Assembly (NCBI RefSeq): GCF_014206975.1
Contig: NZ_JACHOU010000002.1
Coordinates: forward strand, 1 to 64,000
Source of the DNA: Aminobacter aganoensis
Lineage (GTDB): Bacteria; Pseudomonadota; Alphaproteobacteria; Rhizobiales; Rhizobiaceae
Length of the DNA stretch: 64,000 nucleotides
Direction: 5' to 3'
Shown here: in pieces, positions 1 through 6,553 of the stretch
How positions within the stretch are numbered: the first letter of the stretch is position 1
Layout of the letters: the number at the start of each line of letters is the position of its first letter
Position numbers and translations under genes: made by a program
Notes under the pieces: model-generated
Databases searched by the model: none
What the model saw: the letters and a program-made list of their open reading frames with translations, nothing else
Told to the model about the DNA's origin: nothing

Positions 1-208
1 TGGTCAGCGTGCCGACCCGACGCTCAAGTGCCGAACGATTGACGCAACGCATCGATTCCAGAAAACCAAGATCAAGCGCCATGCCCGGATTGCGCGGCAA
101 GCCGATGTCAGCATCTGACACAGCATGCACCACACGCACACTCGCGCCGCTGCCCTCATGCATTTCCATTGCCAATCCCACCACAAGGCCCACCAGATAA
201 GCGGCCAC
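1..208 (-). CDS. Partial CDS of unknown function at left edge
   Basis: An open reading frame runs from a possible GTG at 208 off the left edge, with no stop in this frame over about 69 codons. The visible protein begins VAAYLVGLVVGLAMEM and later contains NPGMALDLGFLESM. I do not recognise the family. An in-frame stop lies just upstream of the proposed start, which bounds the N terminus, but no clear ribosome-binding site is visible. The frame is divergent from deoR and would share the dyad operator at 267-305, so a role in nucleoside or pentose catabolism would fit by position only. Codon use is less GC-rich than in the rest of the window. Confidence 0.35.
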   Translation of the reverse strand, partial: MAAYLVGLVVGLAMEMHEGSGASVRVVHAVSDADIGLPRNPGMALDLGFLESMRCVNRSALERRVGTLT

Positions 209-266
209 GTGCCGCGATTGAGGTCACAGCCATACAGCCGCCTTGAATGAAAGGAGGCATTATATA

Positions 267-305
267 TGTGATAATGTCAACATAATTCATGTTATAATTC
301 TCACA
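267..305. promoter_or_regulatory. Long dyad, candidate DeoR operator
   Basis: This 39-bp imperfect palindrome is centred at base 286 in the AT-rich gap between deoR and the left-edge frame. The outer arms TGTGA (267-271) and TCACA (301-305) and the inner arms AACAT (279-283) and ATGTT (289-293) share the same centre. Bases at 273-275 and 297-299 also pair. The symmetry and position suit an operator for the adjacent DeoR-family protein, which would control both directions. Binding is inferred. Confidence 0.6.
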
Positions 306-389
306 TTCATGCGGCGAAAAATGCAAAACCTTGTACTGCCCAGGCCAACTTGTTAGGTCTCTGACATCCAGCAACAATGGAGTCTTCCG

Positions 390-1139
390 GTGGCGAGAGC
401 CGGCTCAGCAAAAGCGCAGCGTATGGAGCGCCTCCAGGCAGAGCTGGCACAGGGCCGGGCGTTGCACATCAGCGCTGTCTCCAAACTCCTGGAGGTCTCC
501 GAGATGACGGTGCGTCGAGACATCCAGCAGAACCCAGGCAAACTCGGGTATCTCGGCGGTTATGTGGTGCCACGCGGCATGTTCGAACCAGAGAACTCCT
601 ATACGCTCGATATGGCTGCCGACCAGCAGCGCGATGCCAAGCGACGGGCCTGCGAAATCGCCCTGCGCCATGTCCGCGCCGAAGAGACCATCTTCATCGA
701 CTGCGGCACGACCCTGATCGAGTTGGTCGACCTCATCCCTAACGACATGCGGCTTACCGTCGTCTGTTACGCGCTCAACGTTGCCGAGCGGCTGGCACAC
801 AAACCGAATGTGACGCTCGTGATGCTCGGCGGCGTCTACTATCCCGCGTCCGCTACCTTCTTCGGTCCAGAGGCGCTGGCCACCATCTCGTCGCTGGGAA
901 TAAATGTGGCACTGTTGTCTGCTGCCGGTTTCGATTGGGCGCGAGGCGCGACCTGCGCGCATTTTCACGAGGCCGAGATAAAACGGAAGGTCATGGCCAC
1001 TGCCAGCCGCAATATTCTCGTCATCGACACCAGCAAGATAGGCAGATTGCGCTCCGTCCTGTTCGCAGAAAGCACGAGCTTCGACGCGATCGTCACCGAA
1101 CTCAGTGGGGATGAGACCTCACAGCACCCCGCGTCATGA
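390..1139 (+). CDS. deoR: DeoR-family transcriptional repressor, close to DeoR itself
   Basis: A 249-residue cytoplasmic DNA-binding regulator. An N-terminal winged helix-turn-helix (about residues 8-45, containing SEMTVRRDI) is followed by a DeoRC sugar-phosphate-sensing domain with the usual DCGTT motif near residue 109. The match to Escherichia coli DeoR continues beyond family motifs: LGGY after the helix-turn-helix, VCYALN in mid-protein, and SAAG followed by GATC in the effector domain. DeoR represses deoxyribonucleoside catabolism and responds to deoxyribose-5-phosphate; that effector is assumed here from the family. The start is GTG at 390. The next ATG, at 423, would cut into the region that aligns with DeoR, so I prefer the GTG although no good ribosome-binding site is visible. 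A deoC remnant lies convergently just downstream, which supports the deo assignment. Confidence 0.8.
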   Translation: MARAGSAKAQRMERLQAELAQGRALHISAVSKLLEVSEMTVRRDIQQNPGKLGYLGGYVVPRGMFEPENSYTLDMAADQQRDAKRRACEIALRHVRAEETIFIDCGTTLIELVDLIPNDMRLTVVCYALNVAERLAHKPNVTLVMLGGVYYPASATFFGPEALATISSLGINVALLSAAGFDWARGATCAHFHEAEIKRKVMATASRNILVIDTSKIGRLRSVLFAESTSFDAIVTELSGDETSQHPAS

Positions 1140-1337
1140 GATAACTAGACCGGTCGAGTTGTTCATCAGGGCCAGCCGGTCGAGCGACACCCTTGCATTT
1201 GAGACGCCGCCGGCCGGCTTGAAGCCGACGGGAGAGACGGCCTGCTGGTGATGACGTCGGCAACCGCCATCGTTGCCACCATCGAGGCGCGCGAGACATC
1301 GCGCTGACATGGAGACTTCTCCAACGATCTGCTTCAT
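1134..1337 (-). pseudogene. deoC: Degraded C-terminal fragment of deoxyribose-phosphate aldolase (deoC)
   Basis: Immediately after the nucleoside hydrolase stop (a TGATG junction) an open frame of 67 codons begins MKQIVGEVSMSAR and later reads PVGFKPAGGV. DeoC enzymes have the Schiff-base lysine in a segment like FIKTSTGKVxVxAT and a second essential lysine in VGFKPAGGxR about 34 residues later. Both segments are recognisable here, 38 residues apart. The stretch between them looks like DeoC only when read in another frame (RASMVATMAVADV), so a pair of compensating frameshifts is likely. The N-terminal two thirds of the barrel is missing. I read it as a non-functional remnant of the original deo locus, cut where the sulfatase/nucleoside hydrolase operon begins. 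An unrelated short frame is the alternative. Confidence 0.55.
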
Positions 1338-2305
1338 CAGGAGCCCAGGATCGTCCGGCGGAACAGCCGCGCGTAGCGGCCGCCATCGACCGCCAGGGCA
1401 ACATCGACAGGCTGCCCAAGGCTTGCGCCGTTCAATTCGGATTCGCCGCGATGGGCGCGGCGGTCGACGAGCGTCTGGCCGCGCGAACGCGATCCATCGG
1501 TGCACACGCTGACCGGAAACCGCTGCGTCGTCAGGCCTTCGGGGTCGATCACGGCACAGACCGCGCCGGCATCGCCGAGTGCCGCAATGGTTCCCGACGG
1601 GATGCGTTTCTGGCCAGCATCCTTCACCGCAAGGTGCCGGAAGAGCTTCGCGCACAGCTGCGCGCTCTGCACGCTGGATGTCTCCAGCGCAAACACGTCA
1701 TCTTCGGATACCGCGGCACTGTAGAAGACGTCGAGGCCATACATCATCGTCGGAATGCCACTGTCGACGACGATCGCCGCCGCCTCGGGGTCGGCCCAGG
1801 TGTTGAACTCGGCGACCGGGGTGGCATTGCCGACGCTGGCGCTGCCTCCCATGAAGACGATCCTGTCGAGCCTGGCGGCAACGTCGGGATACATCCGGAT
1901 GAGCAGCGCGACATTGGTCAGCGGTGCAAGGGCGATCAGGACGGGCGGCGTCGGGCTGGCCAGAATCTGCTGGCGCATGAGTTCGACGGCATGCATGTCG
2001 CTGGCGTTTGATGCCGGTGCTTCGAGTTCCAGCCCGGCCAATCCGTTGTGACCGTGGACATGCGCCGCGTTGCGCGGTGCCGCAATCAGCGGACGGGAGG
2101 CACCGCGGGCAACGGGGACGTGTGCCGCACCGGCGACGGACAAGACGGCGCGGGTGTTGCGATAGACATCGTCGAGCGGCGCGTTTCCGGCCACGCAGGT
2201 CACCGCACGCAGGTTGAAACCCGGGTGAAGGGCCGCAAAAACGAGCGCAAGGGCGTCGTCGACGCCGGTGTCGACGTCGACCAAGATTTCAATCGGCTGC
2301 GGCAT
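1337..2305 (-). CDS. Inosine-uridine-type nucleoside hydrolase
   Basis: A 322-residue cytoplasmic nucleoside N-ribohydrolase-family protein, which would split a nucleoside into base and ribose. The N-terminal calcium-binding motif DVDTGVDDA is present (Asp10, Asp12, Asp16, Asp17), as are HGHNGLAG near residue 84 and AEFNTWADPEAA at 165-176. Near the C terminus the metal-binding Asp is kept (Asp245), but the preceding residue, a catalytic His in classical HD-containing members, is Gly244. Substrate preference may therefore differ from standard purine or pyrimidine hydrolases. The start overlaps the sulfatase A stop as TGATG (ATG at 2305; a GTG at 2308 also exists), a sign of translational coupling in an FGE1-sulfatase A-hydrolase operon. 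The coupling suggests that the hydrolase acts on the desulfated product of sulfatase A. Confidence 0.85.
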   Translation of the reverse strand: MPQPIEILVDVDTGVDDALALVFAALHPGFNLRAVTCVAGNAPLDDVYRNTRAVLSVAGAAHVPVARGASRPLIAAPRNAAHVHGHNGLAGLELEAPASNASDMHAVELMRQQILASPTPPVLIALAPLTNVALLIRMYPDVAARLDRIVFMGGSASVGNATPVAEFNTWADPEAAAIVVDSGIPTMMYGLDVFYSAAVSEDDVFALETSSVQSAQLCAKLFRHLAVKDAGQKRIPSGTIAALGDAGAVCAVIDPEGLTTQRFPVSVCTDGSRSRGQTLVDRRAHRGESELNGASLGQPVDVALAVDGGRYARLFRRTILGS

Positions 2306-4524
2306 CACTCAGTGCTTTCCATGGCTTCGGCGACATCCTCGATCAGCGGCTGGTCGAGGAAGTCTATGGTCAATGTCTCGAACGACCTGCCTCTATAGGC
2401 GAATTCGCCGGAATATTCGTTCGATACCCGGTCGGCGGCATCCTTGCCTATGTCGATGCCCCAGAACGACAGATGCGCGGCAGTTGTCGGAATGCGCACC
2501 GCCCCTACCCTCTGGCGGCCATGCAGGAGCACGAGCTCGGCAGAATGGCCCTGCCGGTTGTGCAGGGCAAATCCGGCCTCGCATGTTCCCGCCGGCAGCG
2601 GGGCATCGGCGACGCAGGTGGTACGGCGGCCAAGCTGGACATGTTCGAACACCAGGCGGCCGTCCTTCACGTAGAGCGTGTACCCTCCCCTCCGGTCGCC
2701 GCTCGCGACCAGGACGCCGCCCTCTGCCAAGGCCCGATCTCGGAACGAGGCGGTCACGAGCATGGATCGCTCCGAACCGGCGATCATGCTGCTGATCGGC
2801 ACGTGGCTCTGGCCCGGTCGGAAGACCAGCCTGTTGCGCGACATCAGGCCGATCGGCGGCCGGGCGCGCAACAGCTGCACTAGCGTGCGGTCGTCGAGCG
2901 GCAGCACGTTGTTCGCCTCCGCCTCCTGCCACCAGCGGCCGATCATCTCCTTCAAGCGCTCGGGCTCGTCATCGGCACGATCCCTGGACTCCGAAAAATC
3001 GCCCTCGGTGTCGTAGAGCCGCCAGTCGTCATCGTCGTAGGCGACGCCTTGCCTGTGTTCGGTTACCGCGCGCCAGCCCTCGTGCCAGATGGCGCGGTGG
3101 CCGAGATTTTCCCAGTACTGGGTCGCACGCGGCGCAGGCACGTCGGTCGCAGCAAAGGTCGAGGCGATGCTGCGGCCATCGCATGGCAGCGGATGATCGA
3201 GCCCCGCCAAGGACATGATTGTCGGTGCAAGATCGATCACATGGGAGAACTGCGTCCTGACCTCGCCTGTCGTGCCGATGCCCTTGGGCCAGGAAACAAC
3301 CATGGGCGAACGCACGCCACCGAGGTCGACGTGCTGCTTGTAGCGGCGGAACGGCGTGTTGCCGGCCATGGCCCAGCCTTGCGGATAGTGCGCGCCGCCG
3401 TGACGGGTGCCGATCTGGTCGAGATGCTTGAGCTGTTCCTCGACGCTCTGCGGCAGGCCGCTGTAAGGCGCGTTGGTGTCGACAGCGCCATCCTTGCCGC
3501 CTTCGCGGCTGGCACCATTGTCGGACATCACGATGATCAGCGTATTGTCGAGCTCGCCCAGCCGTTCCAGTTCGTCGACGAGGCGGCCAAGATGGACGTC
3601 GGTGTGCTCCAGGAAGCCGGCATAGGCGGCCTGAAGATGGGTGTAGAGCAGCTTCTGGTCGGCCGAAAGCGAGGCCCAGGCGTCGACCTCGTCGTTTCGG
3701 GGCGCCAGTTCCGCGTCCTGCGGCGCAATACCCAATTCCTTCTGCCGCAACAGGCGGTCTTCACGCGTGGCGTCCCAGCCTTTGGCGAACACGTCGACAT
3801 AGGGCTCGATGAAGGACCGGGGGGCCTGGAAGGGCGCATGCGTGGCGCCGAAGGCCAATTGCAGGAAGAAGGGTTCCTCGTCGCGGAAGACCGTATGGTC
3901 GCGGACATAGGAGATGGCCCGGTCAACCAGATCCTCGGTAAGGTGATAATCCTCGCCGAATTCGCGATCGACCTGGTGATTGTCTTCGCAAAGCTCGGGT
4001 GTGATCTGGTCGGTGCAACCGGGCAGGAAACCGTAGAAGCGGTCGAAGCCGCGGCCGAGCGGCCAGTTGTGGTAGGGGCCGGCCGGCGAGATTTCATGCG
4101 ACGGCGTCAGATGCCACTTGCCGACGAGATAGCTGCCATAGCCCTGCTCGCGCAACATCGCCGGCAACAGGGCCACGTCGCGGTCGATGCTGCCGCGTGA
4201 ATTGGGAAAGCCGGTATCGGTGTCCGACAGGAAACGCATGCCAACTGCATGGTGATTGCGGCCGGTCAGCAGGCAGGTGCGTGTCGGCGAACACAGCGGC
4301 GTGACGTGGAAATTGGTATAGCGCAGCCCGCGCGCAGCCAGCCGGTCGATGGTTGGCGTGCGTATCTCGGAACCGAAGCAGCCGAAATCGGCCCAGCCTG
4401 TGTCGTCCAGCACGACAACGACGATGTTCGGCTTCTGCTCCTTGTGATTGCAGCTCGTCGGCCACCAGGGCCTGGATTCCGCGACGGTCCGACCGATATG
4501 GCCGGGAAACTTGTCATGTTTCAT
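2305..4524 (-). CDS. Sulfatase A, cytoplasmic formylglycine-type arylsulfatase family
   Basis: A 739-residue type I sulfatase, expected to hydrolyse an organic sulfate ester to alcohol plus sulfate. The maturation motif CSPTRTCLLTG places the Cys that becomes formylglycine at residue 78. Metal ligands are Asp40-Asp41 and Asp335-Asn336 (SDNGA); Lys136 and His138 of GKWH and His229 fit the substrate-binding positions of the family. A C-terminal extension of roughly 200 residues, probably a beta-rich domain, makes it longer than the ~530-residue Pseudomonas AtsA and closer in size to large mycobacterial arylsulfatases. There is no signal peptide or membrane segment, so it should act in the cytoplasm. 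It follows FGE1 by 15 bases and overlaps the nucleoside hydrolase start. It is the most divergent of the three sulfatases here. The substrate is not deducible from sequence. Confidence 0.9.
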   Translation of the reverse strand: MKHDKFPGHIGRTVAESRPWWPTSCNHKEQKPNIVVVVLDDTGWADFGCFGSEIRTPTIDRLAARGLRYTNFHVTPLCSPTRTCLLTGRNHHAVGMRFLSDTDTGFPNSRGSIDRDVALLPAMLREQGYGSYLVGKWHLTPSHEISPAGPYHNWPLGRGFDRFYGFLPGCTDQITPELCEDNHQVDREFGEDYHLTEDLVDRAISYVRDHTVFRDEEPFFLQLAFGATHAPFQAPRSFIEPYVDVFAKGWDATREDRLLRQKELGIAPQDAELAPRNDEVDAWASLSADQKLLYTHLQAAYAGFLEHTDVHLGRLVDELERLGELDNTLIIVMSDNGASREGGKDGAVDTNAPYSGLPQSVEEQLKHLDQIGTRHGGAHYPQGWAMAGNTPFRRYKQHVDLGGVRSPMVVSWPKGIGTTGEVRTQFSHVIDLAPTIMSLAGLDHPLPCDGRSIASTFAATDVPAPRATQYWENLGHRAIWHEGWRAVTEHRQGVAYDDDDWRLYDTEGDFSESRDRADDEPERLKEMIGRWWQEAEANNVLPLDDRTLVQLLRARPPIGLMSRNRLVFRPGQSHVPISSMIAGSERSMLVTASFRDRALAEGGVLVASGDRRGGYTLYVKDGRLVFEHVQLGRRTTCVADAPLPAGTCEAGFALHNRQGHSAELVLLHGRQRVGAVRIPTTAAHLSFWGIDIGKDAADRVSNEYSGEFAYRGRSFETLTIDFLDQPLIEDVAEAMESTE

Positions 4525-4539
4525 TGCTGTTCCTCGAAA

Positions 4540-5460
4540 TCAGAAAATCGCCGTGCGTGCACCGAGGTCGGCAGTACATCGAAAGCCGAGATGGCTCGAG
4601 GCTGCATCGACGGCATTGGAAGTTCGTCCCGAGACGCGGTAGCGGTTGCAGTAGCTGCGGTGGCAGAGATAGGAGCCGCCGCGCATCGCCTTCAGCTGCG
4701 GCCGGTCCTTCGACCAACTGTCCGCAGTCCACTCCCACACATTGCCGACCATGTTGAAGAGGCCATAGCCATTGGGCTCGAACGCATCGGCCGGGGCCGT
4801 CGACAGGAAGCCATCTGCTGCGGCGTTGTCCATGGGGAAGCGCCCCTGCCAGATGTTGCAGCGATGCCGGCCGTCATCCAGGAGCTCATTGCCCCAGGGA
4901 TAGATCTTGCCTTCGAGGCCGCCACGGGCGGCGATCTCCCATTCGACTTCCGTCGGCAGCCGCTTGCCGCGCCAGGCGGCGAAGGCCGCGGCGTCATTCC
5001 AAGAGACGTGCACGACCGGATGATCGCCGCGATCGCGCCAGTGCGATCCAGTGCCGTCGGGCGTCGACCAATTCGCCCCCTTCACCGGCAACCACCATTC
5101 CGGCGAGCCGGTCTGCAGCGACAGGACATCCCGTTCGGCACCTGGATGCAGTTGCGCGTAGAAGACGAACGACCAGCCGATCCGCTCCGCTTCCGTCTCA
5201 TAACCCGTCGCATCCACGAAGCTGGCAAAATCGCTGTTCGTCACGGCGGTCCTGTCGATCAGGAAGCCGTGGCAATCGACAGTTCGGCATGGCCCTTCGC
5301 CGTCTTCGGGATATGCCTCCGGCCCATCATAACCGACCCGCCGGATGCCGGCGGGAATGGCAGCCATGTCCGAGCTGTCCAGACTGCGGGACATAACCTT
5401 GGGCTGTCGCATCGGGATCGGCTGCTCCTCGCTTTCCCGGACTGGTAAACAACACGACAT
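4540..5460 (-). CDS. Formylglycine-generating enzyme FGE1 (sulfatase-activating oxidase)
   Basis: A 306-residue copper-dependent oxidase that converts the CxPxR cysteine of sulfatases to formylglycine. The FGE-sulfatase fold is clear: GKRLPTEVEWE at about 165, CNIWQGRFP at 201, GNVWEW at 239. The decisive motif GGSYLCHRSYCNRYR holds the active-site pair Cys266 and Cys271, with the spacing of human Cys336/Cys341, so this is a true FGE and not only a SUMF1-fold relative. I start at ATG 5460 because CAGGAAAC precedes it at good spacing and because the N terminus then reads MSCCLP, matching MACCTP of FGE2. It is the first gene of the operon with sulfatase A and the nucleoside hydrolase, and it is divergent from the LysR gene. 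It lacks a signal peptide. Confidence 0.92.
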   Translation of the reverse strand: MSCCLPVRESEEQPIPMRQPKVMSRSLDSSDMAAIPAGIRRVGYDGPEAYPEDGEGPCRTVDCHGFLIDRTAVTNSDFASFVDATGYETEAERIGWSFVFYAQLHPGAERDVLSLQTGSPEWWLPVKGANWSTPDGTGSHWRDRGDHPVVHVSWNDAAAFAAWRGKRLPTEVEWEIAARGGLEGKIYPWGNELLDDGRHRCNIWQGRFPMDNAAADGFLSTAPADAFEPNGYGLFNMVGNVWEWTADSWSKDRPQLKAMRGGSYLCHRSYCNRYRVSGRTSNAVDAASSHLGFRCTADLGARTAIF

Positions 5461-5515
5461 CAAGGCGTTTCCTGGTGACGCTTGGATTCTGGGCTCCAAA
5501 GCATGGTCGGATTAT

Positions 5516-5546
5516 TTGACAAAGGCTGGATGCCGGCCAATACATT
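5516..5546 (+). promoter_or_regulatory. Possible sigma-70 promoter for the LysR gene
   Basis: A perfect TTGACA at 5516-5521 is followed after 17-19 bases by weak -10 candidates (AATACA at 5539, TACATT at 5541). It lies in the divergent gap between FGE1 and the LysR gene and points toward LysR. This is sequence resemblance only. Confidence 0.3.
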
Positions 5547-5573
5547 TAGGCTTGAAGGCAATTCCAATTGGTT

Positions 5574-6536
5574 ATGAGCCGGGCATCCCCCATGTCGTTC
5601 GAAGTCCCCAACCTCACCTTGCTCAAGCACTTCATCATGGTTGCCGAGGACAAGGGAATCTCGAAGGCGGCGAAGCGCCTGCGCATCTCACAGCCGGCCC
5701 TTTCGAAGAACATCAAGCGGCTTGAGGAGATGCTCGGGACACGGCTCTTCGAAAGGCATTCCGGCGGCGCCGACCTGACCCAGACGGGACAGGCCTTCTT
5801 CAACCGGGCCCAGATCATCGGGCTCGAATACGAGCACGCCGTGCAGGAAATCCGAAACCTGCTGTCCGAACAGGACGCGACCATCCGGGTGGCGGCCGGG
5901 CCGATCTGGTCGTCGACCATACTCCCGGCGGCGGCTTCCCGTTTCCACAAGCGCTTTCCACGCCATCGCCTGTCGGTGCAGACCGGTTCGGTCGACCAGT
6001 TGATCGAGGATCTGAGGCTCGGGCGCGTCGACATCTTTGCAGGCGCCGTGATCGCCAAGAGCAGGCTGCCTGGCTTCACGTCGCGGCGCGTCGCCAAGGC
6101 GCAGCTCGGCATCATGTGCGCGGAGCATCACCCGCTCGCCCGGATCGAAGGCCCGGTCGATCCCAAGGAGCTCGTCAGCTACCCGTTCGTGTCGTTCAAC
6201 CTGAACAGGGACGTGCTGAAGACGCTGTCCGACTGGCTCAAGGAACGCGGCGCGCCGCCTCCCCGCTACCTTCTCGAAACCAGCTCGATCTACACCTGCG
6301 CGGAACTGGCACGCTCGGGCGACTACCTGTTCTACGAGTCGACGATGGTGGCGAGCAGCCCGATCGGACACGGACTGAAGGTGCTCAAGACCGACAAGGA
6401 AATCTTCCAGTACGATTTGGGCTTCGTGTTTCGCCAGGGCATGGACCGGCTGCCGCCGCACAGCGGCCTGATGAAGGCCATGGTAGAGGTGTTCGAGAAC
6501 AGAGGCCTGCGCAACCTGCCGAGCGCCGCCGAATAG
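5574..6536 (+). CDS. LysR-family transcriptional regulator
   Basis: About 320 residues. The N-terminal LysR helix-turn-helix (GISKAAKRLRISQPALSKN, near residues 25-45 and followed by LEEMLGTRLFER) leads into a periplasmic-binding-protein-like effector domain. It is divergent from the FGE1-sulfatase A operon, the usual arrangement for a LysR regulator and its target, and convergent with sulfatase B. A role in regulating sulfate-ester use is therefore likely, but the inducer cannot be read from sequence. The start is uncertain: TTG 5568, ATG 5574 and ATG 5592 are all possible and none has a strong ribosome-binding site. Confidence 0.85.
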   Translation: MSRASPMSFEVPNLTLLKHFIMVAEDKGISKAAKRLRISQPALSKNIKRLEEMLGTRLFERHSGGADLTQTGQAFFNRAQIIGLEYEHAVQEIRNLLSEQDATIRVAAGPIWSSTILPAAASRFHKRFPRHRLSVQTGSVDQLIEDLRLGRVDIFAGAVIAKSRLPGFTSRRVAKAQLGIMCAEHHPLARIEGPVDPKELVSYPFVSFNLNRDVLKTLSDWLKERGAPPPRYLLETSSIYTCAELARSGDYLFYESTMVASSPIGHGLKVLKTDKEIFQYDLGFVFRQGMDRLPPHSGLMKAMVEVFENRGLRNLPSAAE

Positions 6537-6553
6537 GCGGCGCTCCCCGATCG

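Noticed and set aside
251-271. AGGAGG followed by ATG then TGA on the plus strand
   Set aside because: A good ribosome-binding site with a start directly followed by a stop. No peptide of use results, and the bases are better explained as part of the deoR operator region.
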